Origin: Flavobacterium sp. UBA6721
Lineage (GTDB): Bacteria; Bacteroidota; Bacteroidia; Flavobacteriales; Flavobacteriaceae
DNA: 64,000 nucleotides
Direction of reading: 5' to 3'
NCBI GenBank assembly: GCA_002454195.1
Contig: DKIJ01000004.1
Span: forward strand, 77,178-141,177
In this document: positions 27,965 through 37,248 of the stretch, piece after piece
Layout: every line of letters begins with the position of its first letter
Position numbering within the stretch: the first letter of the stretch is position 1
Program-made: the position numbers and the translations under genes
Notes under the pieces: generated by a model
Told to the model about the DNA's origin: nothing
Database searches by the model: none
The model's input: the letters and a program-made list of their open reading frames with translations, nothing else

Positions 27965-28348
27965 ATGAAATTAAAGTTTATAAAATCAGAGGAAATTGAT
28001 AAGAATGTTAAATGTGCAATACATAAAACAGGGAAACTCGGTTTTAGTAGTAATGCAATTGACAAATTATCTTTAAATACAGAAAAGACAGTTAGTATAG
28101 CGGTAAATGAAGAAGATGATGGCGATGAAAATCTTTATGTAGTTGTTAATGAAAAAATACAAGAGAGTGCTTTTAAACTCAGTAAAGCTGGGGATTATTT
28201 TTATATTAATACCAAAGCACTTTTTGACAGCCTTGGAATTGATTATAGGAATGATAAAATAATCTATGACATTGTAGATTTTGAATATGAAGGAGAAAAA
28301 ATGTATAAACTAATAAAAAGAGTGATAAAGAAGAAGGAAAGAAAATAG
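27965..28348 (+). CDS. Small conserved island hypothetical protein
   Basis: 127 residues. Begins KLKFIKSEEIDKNVKCAIHKTGKLGFS and contains paired SIAVNEEDDGDENLYVVV and KIIYDIVDFEYEGEKMYKL strands. Soluble, basic C-terminal tail. A type seen on Bacteroidota mobile elements, with function unknown. Followed immediately by a terminator. Confidence 0.65.
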   Translation: MKLKFIKSEEIDKNVKCAIHKTGKLGFSSNAIDKLSLNTEKTVSIAVNEEDDGDENLYVVVNEKIQESAFKLSKAGDYFYINTKALFDSLGIDYRNDKIIYDIVDFEYEGEKMYKLIKRVIKKKERK

Positions 28349-28349
28349 C

Positions 28350-28390
28350 AAAAAAAACGAGATTGTTGGTACCAGTCTCGCTTTTTTTTG
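28350..28390 (+). terminator. Terminator after the 127-residue gene
   Basis: CGAGA (28358-28362) pairs with TCTCG (28376-28380), extended by the A-run on the left and an 8-T run on the right. Confidence 0.75.
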
Positions 28391-28502
28391 GGAATATTTA
28401 ATGCTTGGTCGGCAATCAAATCGGGCTACTTCACCCTGATTATTTCCCTTTTATTGTTTAGCAAAGATAAGCATATTTTTATTAATGCCAAATAATTTGT
28501 AC

Positions 28503-28512
28503 CAGGTTAACC
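28503..28512. promoter_or_regulatory. Palindrome upstream of HNH gene
   Basis: Perfect 10-bp palindrome AGGTTAACCT, 43 bp before the HNH start codon. A possible operator, with no bound protein assigned. Confidence 0.3.
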
Positions 28513-28554
28513 TATACCTGAATAGGATTATTTAAATTTAAAATACAAAGAAGT

Positions 28555-28869
28555 ATGTTTAAAACATTTAATCGAAAGACAAATGGAGGGTCATTTGACG
28601 AAAGTACAGTGAATGCCGTATGGCAAAAAGGTCAAATAGTTATGGGTTATGATCCCAATCTATACAGAAAAGATTCTTGTGGAGCTTGGATGACAAGGAC
28701 TCAATATGGAAACACAAATTCTGAATATGGATGGGAGATTGACCATATTAAACCTTCCAGTTTGGGAGGTTCTAATGATTTGTACAATTTGCAGCCTTTG
28801 CAATGGGAAAATAACAGAAGTAAATCTGATAACTGGCCTCATTGGACTTGCAAGGTAAAAGCCGCATAA
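28555..28869 (+). CDS. HNH endonuclease
   Basis: 104 residues. The HNH motif is complete: WEIDHIKPSSLGGSNDLYNLQPLQWENNRSKSD (first His in DH, Asn in NLQPL, last Asn in ENNRSK). The N-terminal third (about 1-55) looks like a small binding region (VWQKGQIVMGYDP). It nicks or cuts DNA with one metal ion. Stand-alone, on the island, followed by a terminator. Confidence 0.85.
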   Translation: MFKTFNRKTNGGSFDESTVNAVWQKGQIVMGYDPNLYRKDSCGAWMTRTQYGNTNSEYGWEIDHIKPSSLGGSNDLYNLQPLQWENNRSKSDNWPHWTCKVKAA

Positions 28870-28875
28870 AAGTTG

Positions 28876-28902
28876 AGGGAGTCGAAAGACTCCCTTATTT
28901 TT
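28876..28902 (+). terminator. Tetraloop terminator after HNH gene
   Basis: AGGGAGTC-GAAA-GACTCCCT (28876-28895), a perfect 8-bp stem with a GAAA loop and a T-run. A second imperfect hairpin (28911-28938, CGGTTT/AAACCG) follows and may serve the opposing Abi transcript. Confidence 0.85.
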
Positions 28903-29031
28903 TTGAATAAAAAAAGCCCGGTTTATTGAAACCGAGCTTGAGTATTTTTTTAGAGTGCACCTAAAAAGCTAACGTTAATAGAGGCACTTTGATGTAACAA
29001 AGATACAAAGATTATGCATATAATGTTTCAC

Positions 29032-29907
29032 TTAGTCTAAATATTTTATGTGTTGTCTTATAACTGACTCTAAAACAGGGTCTTTCATACGGTCGTCAAA
29101 AAAGGTTTTTATGTCGTTTTGGAAGTCATTGAACCTATTTTGAGAAATGGTTTGAATGAAAAATCCTATCACTTTTATTGATGTATCTAATGAATTTCTA
29201 TCCCCTTTATTATAGGTAATCTGTGGGATTGAATTAACACTCAATGGCAATGTGTAATCAAATAGAACGCCACTATGAGCACAAATATTTCTAACCTGCC
29301 TTACTGTATGTAAAAGTTTAAAGAACTTGTTTAAATCTTTTATACCATATTTATCTGCTATAATTTGTTTAACTGTTTGGTCTTTGATATTGCCAAATAT
29401 TGTAATGATTGCACCAAAAGTTAAATATTCAAAAACCTTCCAACAAGGAGCAAAATCATCTTCTGGATATTTTGCGTGATGTTTTTTTAGTGTGAGATTA
29501 TCTTGTTTAAATTTTTCCGTGTAAACATTGTTTTTAAATATTGTAACACTTTCAGCATCCATTATTTTATCATCAACATACCATCTCGAATCTTCTTTAT
29601 ATTTCATTGATAGATAATAAATAAGCTTTGTTCTAAAGTTTATTTCAATACGATTTATATATTTTAAGAGTAAGTATTTTAAATCAATGTCAAGGTAATA
29701 CAGATTGATTATATCAGATATTTTAATATCCTTTGAAAACTTATTTGCTTTTTTATCAAAATAGTAATGACAATAAAAACCTAATCTATAATAACCTATA
29801 TCAAGAAGTATTTCTTTGAGTTTAGCTTCATCATAACAAGATAGATCTAATTCACGCTCTTTGAATTTATCGATTTGGCTATTTATGCTGTGTACCTTAT
29901 CTCCCAT
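29032..29907 (-). CDS. Abi_2-family (AbiD/AbiF) HEPN abortive-infection protein
   Basis: 291 residues. The N-terminal YRLGFYCHYYF segment and C-terminal HEPN-type motif R-N-I-C-A-H (Arg206 to His211, R-x4-H) are the marks of Abi_2/AbiD-AbiF proteins. The central FAPCWKVFEYLTFGAIITIFGN is also family-typical. HEPN proteins are commonly RNases that halt growth of infected cells. It starts 7 nt after the hsdR stop, making it the last gene of the restriction operon. This hints at a fail-safe if restriction fails. Confidence 0.88.
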   Translation of the reverse strand: MGDKVHSINSQIDKFKERELDLSCYDEAKLKEILLDIGYYRLGFYCHYYFDKKANKFSKDIKISDIINLYYLDIDLKYLLLKYINRIEINFRTKLIYYLSMKYKEDSRWYVDDKIMDAESVTIFKNNVYTEKFKQDNLTLKKHHAKYPEDDFAPCWKVFEYLTFGAIITIFGNIKDQTVKQIIADKYGIKDLNKFFKLLHTVRQVRNICAHSGVLFDYTLPLSVNSIPQITYNKGDRNSLDTSIKVIGFFIQTISQNRFNDFQNDIKTFFDDRMKDPVLESVIRQHIKYLD

Positions 29908-29914
29908 ATTTTAT

Positions 29915-32900
29915 TTACTCTTTTGGTTCTGCTGCTATTGAAATATCAGTATATGGATTGATTTTATATTCTTTGGTTTTTGAAAACTCACTTGCCATCA
30001 TTTTGGCTTGCTCAATAACCGTTTCTGTTGCTTTTAATTCTAAGTCTGGTGGGTAGCCGTGTTTGCGTAATATTTTCTTTACTGCTATTCGCATTTTGGC
30101 TTGTACGTTTTCTCTAACTGTCCAATCTATACTACTATTATTACGAATGGTATCTACTAATTCTCTTGCAATGTGTCTTAAAATTTCATCTCCTAAAACG
30201 GCTACTGCACTATCGTTTACCTCTAAAGCAGAATAAAAAGCAAACTCTCTGAAATCAAGCCCTAAATCTTCTCCTTTACGGTCTGCTTCTTTTATTTCCT
30301 TTGCAAGATTGATGAGTTCTTCAATGACTTGTGCTGATGTGATTAAGTTGTTTTGATAGTTGCGTACAGCATTTTCTATCATTTCGGAAAACTTCTTGGA
30401 TTGTACTATGTTGGTTTTCTGCCTTGTCTTTATCTCGTCATTTAGTAATTTTTTAAGCAATTCTAAGGCTAAGTTCTTGTGCTGCATTCCTTTTACTTCT
30501 GCTAAAAACTCGTCTGATAGAATAGAAATATCGGGTTTCTTTATTCCTGCTGCATCAAAAATATCTACTACTTCATCTGCTACTACTGCATCTGATAGAA
30601 TTTGCTTAATGGCTGTTTCTATTTCTTCATCACTCTTGGTTTTGCTACTTTGGGTAACTTTTACAATTCTTGCTTTAATGGCTTGGAACAAGCCTACATC
30701 ATCTCTAATATCACTTGTGTATGGATGTGGTACTGAAATAGCAAAAGATTTACTCAGTGCTGTTACCGCATTGGTATATCTTGCTTTGCCATCTTCTAAT
30801 CCTAAAATATAATTGGCTGCTTGGATAGGAAAATATAATTTTTCTTTTGGAGTAAACCCAAAGAAACTTTTATAATCGAAACCTTTAGGTTGAGATTTAT
30901 CTGTGGGTTGCTCTTCAAACATTTGAGACACTATCTCATATTTACTCATCATTACAGATGCTGCTTCTTCTTGGTCAAAAGCTGGTTTACCTTTACCACC
31001 GCTTTCTGTGTAAACAGAAAGGGCTTTTTTAAGGTCTGTTGCAATGCCAATATAATCTACTACCAAACCGCCTTCTTTGTCTTTGTAAACTCTGTTTACT
31101 CTTGCAATGGCTTGCATTAAATTATGGCCTTTCATTGGCTTGTCAATATACAAGGTGTGCATACTTGGTGCATCAAAACCTGTAAGCCACATATCTCTTA
31201 CAATGGCTAATTTAAGGCTGTCTTTAGGGTCTTTTAATCGTTCCCCTAATGCTTTGCGTTTTGGTTTGTTTCTTACGTGAGGTTGGAATTTCAGAGGGTC
31301 AGATGAAGAGCCTGTCATTACTACTTTTATTACTCCTTCTGCTTCATCATCACTATGCCAATCTGGTCTTATTTTAATAATTTCATCATATAAATCCACA
31401 CATATTCTACGGCTCATACAAACGATCATTGCTTTACCGTCTAATATTGCATTACGTTCTTCAAAGTGTTTTACGATGTCTGCTGCAATAAGTGATAAAC
31501 GGTGCTGATTGCCTACTATGGCTTCCAATCTTGCCCATTTGGCTTTTAGTTTTTGTTGGTCGGTTACTTCTTCGCTTTCTGTTAATTCTTCAAACTCGGC
31601 ATCAACTCTTGGAATTTCTTCTTCTTTTAAATTGATTTTAGCCAATCGGTTTTCATAAAAGATACGAACCGTTGCACCATCTTCTACTGCTTGCTGAATG
31701 TCGTACACATCTATATAGTCACCAAAAACAGCTTGCGTATTTTTATCTGTGTTTTCAATAGGTGTACCTGTAAAACCAATAAAGGAAGCATTAGGCAAAG
31801 CATCTCGCATATGCTTTGCAAAGCCATCCATAAAATCGTATTGGCTTCGGTGTGCTTCGTCTGCTATTACTACAATATTTCTACGGTCTGATAATTCTTC
31901 AAACTGAGCTTTTATGTTTTTAAACTTACCATTTCCTAAATCAATTTTCTCTTCTATTTCGGGTAAGAATTTTTGAATAGTGGTAAAAACAATACCTCCT
32001 GATGTAACCGATAGTTTCTTCTTTAAATCGTCTCTGTTTTCGGCTTGTACTGGTGTTTGTCTTAGTATGTCTTGACTTAATGAAAAAGTATCAAATAATT
32101 GGTCGTCAAGGTCGTTTCTATCGGTTAATATGACTAAGGTAGGGTTATTGAGTGCCAACACTAATTTACCAGCGTAAAATGCCATAGAAAGGCTTTTACC
32201 GCTTCCTTGTGTATGCCAAATAACACCAGCTCTTTGGTCTCCGTTTTCGGCTGTTGCTTTTCGTGTGGCTTCTACGGCTTTATTGACTGCAAAGTACTGA
32301 TGATAACGAGGTACTATTTTAGTTATCTTTTCTTTATTTTTATGGAATATGGTAAAATGACGAATCAAGTCTGGTAATACATTTTTATTCAGCATTCCTT
32401 TTGCCATTACTTCCATTTGAGGAATGGTCTCATCTGCTACTAATTGCCCATCAATAGATTTCCAAGGCACAAAAAACTGTTTGGGAGCTGTAAGCGAACC
32501 ATAAAGAGCATCCCAACCATCGGAAGCTATTAACAAAGCATTATATTGAAAAAGGCTTGGAATAGTTTGTTTGTAGGTTTGTAGTTGATTGAACGCTGCA
32601 TTTACATCTGCATTTTCGTCTGCTGCATTTTTAAGTTCTATCACTACCAAAGGCAAGCCGTTTACAAATAAGATAACATCTGGTCTTTTATTGGTATTAT
32701 TTTCAATTACCGTAAATTGGTTGACTACTAAAAACTCGTTATTGCTTGGTTTTTCATAATCGATGAGCCAAACTTTATCGCCTGCAATTCTGTCTGTTTT
32801 ACGGTATTCTACATCAACCCCTTCTGTAAGGTATTTATGGAATTGGTAGTTGTTTTGAAATAACTCTGGACTATCAGAACGCAACACTTTACGCAAGGCT

Positions 32901-33103
32901 TCTTCTTGTGCTTCATAAGGAATATTAGGGTTGAGTTTGGCAATGGCTTCTTGTAAACGGTTTTTGAGTACTACTTCGTTGTATTCACGTTCAGGCATTG
33001 AGCCATCAGGCGAAATGTCTGTACCATTGATGTAGTGGTAGCCTAAGCCTATAAACTCCTGTATGATGATTTGCTCTATGTGGTCTTCTGATATTACTGC
33101 CAT
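29915..33103 (-). CDS. hsdR: Type I restriction enzyme R subunit
   Basis: 1062 residues. The N-terminal nuclease domain has a PD-(D/E)xK signature ([19 protein letters not shown], about 130-150). The SF2 translocase has Walker A TQGSGKS around residue 300 and DEAH near 405 ([11 protein letters not shown]), then the motif VI helicase half ([13 protein letters not shown]), and a C-terminal helical region that docks onto HsdM/S. It translocates DNA and cuts unmodified molecules. A 126-nt gap with a hairpin separates it from the upstream gene, so expression may be set separately from hsdMS. Confidence 0.95.
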   Translation of the reverse strand: MAVISEDHIEQIIIQEFIGLGYHYINGTDISPDGSMPEREYNEVVLKNRLQEAIAKLNPNIPYEAQEEALRKVLRSDSPELFQNNYQFHKYLTEGVDVEYRKTDRIAGDKVWLIDYEKPSNNEFLVVNQFTVIENNTNKRPDVILFVNGLPLVVIELKNAADENADVNAAFNQLQTYKQTIPSLFQYNALLIASDGWDALYGSLTAPKQFFVPWKSIDGQLVADETIPQMEVMAKGMLNKNVLPDLIRHFTIFHKNKEKITKIVPRYHQYFAVNKAVEATRKATAENGDQRAGVIWHTQGSGKSLSMAFYAGKLVLALNNPTLVILTDRNDLDDQLFDTFSLSQDILRQTPVQAENRDDLKKKLSVTSGGIVFTTIQKFLPEIEEKIDLGNGKFKNIKAQFEELSDRRNIVVIADEAHRSQYDFMDGFAKHMRDALPNASFIGFTGTPIENTDKNTQAVFGDYIDVYDIQQAVEDGATVRIFYENRLAKINLKEEEIPRVDAEFEELTESEEVTDQQKLKAKWARLEAIVGNQHRLSLIAADIVKHFEERNAILDGKAMIVCMSRRICVDLYDEIIKIRPDWHSDDEAEGVIKVVMTGSSSDPLKFQPHVRNKPKRKALGERLKDPKDSLKLAIVRDMWLTGFDAPSMHTLYIDKPMKGHNLMQAIARVNRVYKDKEGGLVVDYIGIATDLKKALSVYTESGGKGKPAFDQEEAASVMMSKYEIVSQMFEEQPTDKSQPKGFDYKSFFGFTPKEKLYFPIQAANYILGLEDGKARYTNAVTALSKSFAISVPHPYTSDIRDDVGLFQAIKARIVKVTQSSKTKSDEEIETAIKQILSDAVVADEVVDIFDAAGIKKPDISILSDEFLAEVKGMQHKNLALELLKKLLNDEIKTRQKTNIVQSKKFSEMIENAVRNYQNNLITSAQVIEELINLAKEIKEADRKGEDLGLDFREFAFYSALEVNDSAVAVLGDEILRHIARELVDTIRNNSSIDWTVRENVQAKMRIAVKKILRKHGYPPDLELKATETVIEQAKMMASEFSKTKEYKINPYTDISIAAEPKE

Positions 33104-33194
33104 TTAATAATTTTTACGCCATTATTTGTTTATGTCTACATATTTTGTACTTTTGCACTCGGTTCATCTTTCAGTTGAAAGAAGGAAATCGAAG

Positions 33195-33224
33195 AACGCA
33201 AGCCCAGATGCTCTGCGTTTTTTG
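33195..33224. promoter_or_regulatory. Hairpin in the gap before hsdR
   Basis: AACGCA (33195-33200) pairs with TGCGTT (33214-33219) followed by T-rich sequence on the plus strand. It lies in the only sizeable gap (33104-33229) within the restriction operon. Possible leader structure or processing site for hsdR. Function inferred. Confidence 0.35.
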
Positions 33225-33229
33225 CTTTT

Positions 33230-33739
33230 TTAGAGTATTTCATTTAGTCTGCGTTTTTTATATTTCGACATCATTTTATCTCTTTTAGCATCTTTACCTG
33301 TAAGGTGGTAAGCCGTTAGTAAGTAGTATTCGTTTTTATTTCTTAATGGCTCTAAAACCACTACATATTTTTCGTCTTTATCATAAAAATAGGTTCTGTA
33401 GCCTTCAGGTTCTTTAACAGAAAATAAATACATATTTTCTTTTTTACCATTATCCAAATGATATTTAACCCAATGTAATCGTATTGCTCTATGGTTGTCG
33501 TATTCACGCTTTCTCGTTACTTTATCAATCATTACCGTTATTAAATGCGAAAACAAAGTTTCCATTTTTATTACACCATCTACTGGTGTTGGTGTTACTG
33601 GTTTTTGATTAAAAATAATCTGATCACAATCTTCAAAATCTCTTTTAAATATTTGCCTTAATGATTGTTTTCTTTGGTATTCATTGAAAGAACCTAACTC
33701 TAACAGCTGATTGTATTTTTTTATTAGATTAAATGCCAT
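33230..33739 (-). CDS. Small basic hypothetical protein, possibly RelE/barnase-like nuclease
   Basis: 169 residues, not firmly recognised. The C-terminal half (KYVVVLEPLRNKNEYYLLTAYHL followed by a basic KYKKRR tail) resembles phage-type barnase/EndoU/colicin/RelE-like (PBECR) nucleases. The N-terminal half is helical (FNLIKKYNQLLEL, NEYQRKQSLRQIFKRDF). It starts 2 nt after the DUF3800 gene, so the two are almost certainly one functional pair embedded between hsdS and hsdR. Confidence 0.6.
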   Translation of the reverse strand: MAFNLIKKYNQLLELGSFNEYQRKQSLRQIFKRDFEDCDQIIFNQKPVTPTPVDGVIKMETLFSHLITVMIDKVTRKREYDNHRAIRLHWVKYHLDNGKKENMYLFSVKEPEGYRTYFYDKDEKYVVVLEPLRNKNEYYLLTAYHLTGKDAKRDKMMSKYKKRRLNEIL

Positions 33740-33741
33740 AA

Positions 33742-34407
33742 TTACTGTAATTCAATAAAAAATAAGTTCAACTTGTTTGAGTAATTTGTTTTCATTAAAG
33801 TTTCGCCAGAATGCTGCATTATCCTTTTAATTATCTTGACTTTAGCAGTGTTACTTTTTTCTTGATTGTTATGCTGATAAGAGATTGCACCCATAAGGAA
33901 ATCTGCCAATTGCATTAAAATACTTTCGTGAGAACGTATGTTTTGCACGTTACGAAACACGCCAAGTTTAGTATTAAGAATATCTTTAAGCTTATTTACT
34001 TTATTTGCACTAAGTGAATCTTTAATATCTAAATACACATTGTAATTATAGGCTGGCTCAACTTTGTTGAGTAAATAGTAATAAATGGTATAATAAAACT
34101 CGTCATAGGTTTTGCCGTGTGCTTCGTAGTTTATTTTTGATTTATCTACGCCTACAGTTCTGAATTTTAAGTCGGTATCGAAAAAATAGTCGGTTAGTTC
34201 TTCATAAAAACGAAGTTTTGATTTTGAAACATTCGTCCACTTAATTTCTGCATTAAATTTATGTTTGTCTTTTAACTCGTTTATTCTTTCGGTATGACGT
34301 TTTACTTGGTTGTAGGCACAACTTATAGAGCCTAAAAACATATAAGGTTTATGGTCGTTTTCTATATGACAACTTTCATCACAGTATATATTGAATGTTT
34401 TACTCAT
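33742..34407 (-). CDS. DUF3800 protein (RNase H-like fold)
   Basis: 221 residues. DUF3800 hallmarks: N-terminal IYCDESCH with acidic residues, central VYLDIKDS, and C-terminal QLADFLMGAISY. The family has an RNase H-like fold with an acidic catalytic cluster and is often found beside restriction genes on mobile elements. Its activity is not settled. Starts 7 nt after hsdS and ends 2 nt before the 169-residue gene. Confidence 0.8.
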   Translation of the reverse strand: MSKTFNIYCDESCHIENDHKPYMFLGSISCAYNQVKRHTERINELKDKHKFNAEIKWTNVSKSKLRFYEELTDYFFDTDLKFRTVGVDKSKINYEAHGKTYDEFYYTIYYYLLNKVEPAYNYNVYLDIKDSLSANKVNKLKDILNTKLGVFRNVQNIRSHESILMQLADFLMGAISYQHNNQEKSNTAKVKIIKRIMQHSGETLMKTNYSNKLNLFFIELQ

Positions 34408-34414
34408 CTTACAA

Positions 34415-35581
34415 TTAAATTTTATTTTCTGCCATTACTTCTGCTACTTCCAACTCTCCCGAAATGAGTTTGGGTAATAGTGTATCTCTTAGGTTGGATA
34501 GTTCTTGGTTTTCTTTACTATTATTTATTATAGAGTCAAAAAGTGAGTTAGATAATTCTTCAAATTCAAGCAGTACATTTTTTGAAGGAATTAAAGATTT
34601 AAAAGTGTCAATATCTCCTTTTCCTAAATGAATAACAGTAGTACCAACTGATGAATTTTCGTGAAAAGCCAACTGTGGTCTTATAATTTCTCTAACAAAA
34701 AGTTTTGAAAATCCTTTTTTCGGTCTAAAATGACAAAGTCGTTGATTTAACCAAGCTGTCTGACCTAACCAAAAATGTGGTCTAAATTCAGCATCCATAC
34801 CAACAACTAAATCACCTGCATTTATTTTTATCCCTTTAGGATGAATTTCTTCTGTCCAATTTTGTGGCTGGAATGTTTTTAAATCTCTAATTCTTATTAA
34901 TGGCAACCCTTTATTTTCTTGATTGAAAAGTTTAGATTTAAAAGGAGCACCATAAATTACATCCGAAACATCATATATACTTCCAATTTCCCACCCCTTC
35001 GGAATTTCGCCTAACCCACTCTCTACCATAGCACCACCTGATGATTTGTAAGGTTCTCCGTTTTCGTTGGGAAACTCAAATTCTATAAACCACTGCTTAA
35101 AGAGGGTTTGGGCAAGGTTTTCTAACTCTTGGTTTATTTTGTTGTTGAGTTCTATTTTGTAGTCAAGGGATGAGAGGATTTCTGCAATGGCGGTTTGGGT
35201 GGGGAGGTCGGGGATAGATACCAAAACATCATTTAAAACTTCTGTTGTTAAACTTGGAACAGCAGATCCTACATTTAGAGAAGCTAAGTCAAAAGTTTTA
35301 AGGGTATAAAAAAGGTATTTTGGCAATGCTAATTCCTTATTGATAACTGACCAAAACATTGTATCAACAGACCAAAATGGCTCGTTCAAATAAAAAAGAT
35401 TACTCAAAGTGCCTTTTCTTGGGATTAGAATTGATTCATCTTCATATAATGGCTTTTCAACGTACCTCATTATTCCACCAGAACCATATAATGGATAAGA
35501 ACCATCAGACAAATGTTTATGGTCTTTACCGTATTTGATTTGCATTAAATCACTTAATTTATATTCTTTCCAGTTGGTCAT
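34415..35581 (-). CDS. hsdS: Type I restriction specificity subunit
   Basis: 388 residues. Two target-recognition domains: TRD1 about 1-110 (WKEYKLSDLMQIKYGKDHKHL, with GSGGIMRY and IPRKGTL) followed by the first central helix (PTQTAIAEILSSLDYKIELNNK), and TRD2 about 195-320 (GEIPKGWEIGSIYDVSDVIYG), ending with the second helix (NQELSNLRDTLLPKLISGELEV). It sets the two half-sites of the recognition sequence. Full length with no inversion repeats nearby. Confidence 0.93.
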   Translation of the reverse strand: MTNWKEYKLSDLMQIKYGKDHKHLSDGSYPLYGSGGIMRYVEKPLYEDESILIPRKGTLSNLFYLNEPFWSVDTMFWSVINKELALPKYLFYTLKTFDLASLNVGSAVPSLTTEVLNDVLVSIPDLPTQTAIAEILSSLDYKIELNNKINQELENLAQTLFKQWFIEFEFPNENGEPYKSSGGAMVESGLGEIPKGWEIGSIYDVSDVIYGAPFKSKLFNQENKGLPLIRIRDLKTFQPQNWTEEIHPKGIKINAGDLVVGMDAEFRPHFWLGQTAWLNQRLCHFRPKKGFSKLFVREIIRPQLAFHENSSVGTTVIHLGKGDIDTFKSLIPSKNVLLEFEELSNSLFDSIINNSKENQELSNLRDTLLPKLISGELEVAEVMAENKI

Positions 35582-35584
35582 ATC

Positions 35585-36808
35585 TTAATCTTGCTCTACA
35601 AATGAGATTAGTAAATCTGTAAGTTTTGGGTCTTTAGAACCTGTTTTTAATTCTTCCTTGCGTTTTACAATAACATCATAGGTTTTATCCCATTTAATTT
35701 TGTAAGCTACTTCTAAACGGTCGCTATCTAAATATCCTTTTGATCTGTTTGTTTCGTCTTCGAAATCTTCAAATTCATAATGCCCTGTTTTTAAATTTAA
35801 GGCAGTAAAACGCCCTGTTATTTTTATATCATCGGTATCTGAAAACTCTAATGTTTCTAAATTTTGAAGAATGACTTTTGCTTTTTTATAATCAATATCA
35901 CTGTTAATGATATGCTCCGAAATAGCATTTACATAATTCAGTTTGAAGTTGGTTTTTGCTCCTGTAATTGTTTTAAGTAGGCTTTTGTAGCTATTAACTA
36001 CCTTTTTATCTAAGGTTGAAATATATTCTTTAAATTCCTCTATATTGTTCGAAGATTCGTAAAAACCAATAACAAATTCTACGAATTTATCTTCCGTTGA
36101 TTTAGTGCCAGGAAAATTGATTTCGTTGCCTACTGGCTTAAATAATGCTCCAAAAGAGTTTCTTGTATTGCCTATGTAATGGAATGTAGAAGCACCTTGC
36201 AAAAGGGCAGTGTCAATCTTTATATTTTCTTCTTTAGCTTTACGCTTGGTTTTATTTATGTAGTCTTTTTTTAATCCTTTGTTAATTGCTACAAACTGTA
36301 TTAAAGAATTTGCCCATAGCTCTGCATCAATAGTACCATAACCCACTTTTTCTGAATTACCGAAATAGGCTTGAAAAATACCTTGATTGTGTTTCTTGGA
36401 ATAACTGCTTAAATCAACTTGTTGTGTGAGTGGCTCAAAACTATATAAGCTGTTTTTGTTGGGTAAATAGGTTTCGGGTAACTCGTATATGTATAATAAT
36501 TCAAAATTATGATACTGAATATCTTTGTCAATATCTACCTTATACACTAAGCCTGCATCTAACTCTGTAATGAGTTGGTATAGTGATATTCTTCGGTTTA
36601 AGTAATCTTGAAGTTTAACTATGCTAATATTGATAATGAGCCATCTATTATAGGTATCATCAGTATCAACCCAATAGAATAAATAATCTTCTCCTGATAA
36701 ACTTTGATAATGAGAAAGCAAAGGGCCATCATAATATATGAGGTCGCTTACTTTGACTAAACCATTTAGCCAATCGGACTTTATTGATATGCCTTTTACT
36801 TTTTCCAT
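35585..36808 (-). CDS. Restriction-operon accessory protein of unknown function (DUF6575-like)
   Basis: 407 residues, soluble. N-terminal part (SDLIYYDGPLLSHYQSLSGEDYLFYWVDTDDTYNRWLII) resembles the DUF6575 type. Middle GNSEKVGYGTIDAELWANSLIQFV and Lys-rich KKDYINKTKRKAKEENIK. The C-terminal third has a beta-rich ITGRFTALNLKTGHYEFEDFEDE segment. No nuclease motif recognised. Its ATG overlaps the stop of the 146-residue gene (TAATG), and it ends 3 nt before hsdS, so it is co-translated with the restriction genes. Confidence 0.65.
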   Translation of the reverse strand: MEKVKGISIKSDWLNGLVKVSDLIYYDGPLLSHYQSLSGEDYLFYWVDTDDTYNRWLIINISIVKLQDYLNRRISLYQLITELDAGLVYKVDIDKDIQYHNFELLYIYELPETYLPNKNSLYSFEPLTQQVDLSSYSKKHNQGIFQAYFGNSEKVGYGTIDAELWANSLIQFVAINKGLKKDYINKTKRKAKEENIKIDTALLQGASTFHYIGNTRNSFGALFKPVGNEINFPGTKSTEDKFVEFVIGFYESSNNIEEFKEYISTLDKKVVNSYKSLLKTITGAKTNFKLNYVNAISEHIINSDIDYKKAKVILQNLETLEFSDTDDIKITGRFTALNLKTGHYEFEDFEDETNRSKGYLDSDRLEVAYKIKWDKTYDVIVKRKEELKTGSKDPKLTDLLISFVEQD

Positions 36809-37248
36809 TATAGTTTTTCTATAACATTAAATTTTTTTTGTAATTCTACATTTTCAAACTCATAAAGACCAAAATGTGTTAAATAACCCTCATCTGTAAT
36901 TAATCCATCCTCAGCATCAAGAATACCATTTGCAATATGAGTACCTGCTGTTTTCTTGAAATTAGGAAATGAATTTGCTAACTGATAATATCGTTCTTTT
37001 GCACCTTCAATTTTAGTATACATTGATAAGTTTAAATAATCACATTTTTTCTTACCGTTTGCATCTATGAATCTTGCAGGGTCGTCTTTAAGTTGTGGTA
37101 AAAAATTACTTTTATAATTTATGTCTTCAAATACATAGCGATATGCTTCAAAAGAGGTTATTGCTTTTAAATCTTTATTTGGACAATCGCACTGATGCTC
37201 ATTTTTGATAATGTCCATATCTTCCTGATATTTGAATCTCTTACCCAT
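36808..37248 (-). CDS. Small restriction-operon protein of unknown function
   Basis: 146 residues, not recognised. A Cys-containing HQCDCPNKDL near the N-terminus, then DDPARFIDANGKKKCDYLNLSMYTKIEGAKERYYQLANSFPNFKKTAGTHIANGILDAEDGLI, a compact segment that may be an effector-associated adaptor. Start overlaps the hsdM stop (TAATG) and stop overlaps the next start, so the three are translationally coupled. Confidence 0.6.
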   Translation of the reverse strand: MGKRFKYQEDMDIIKNEHQCDCPNKDLKAITSFEAYRYVFEDINYKSNFLPQLKDDPARFIDANGKKKCDYLNLSMYTKIEGAKERYYQLANSFPNFKKTAGTHIANGILDAEDGLITDEGYLTHFGLYEFENVELQKKFNVIEKL

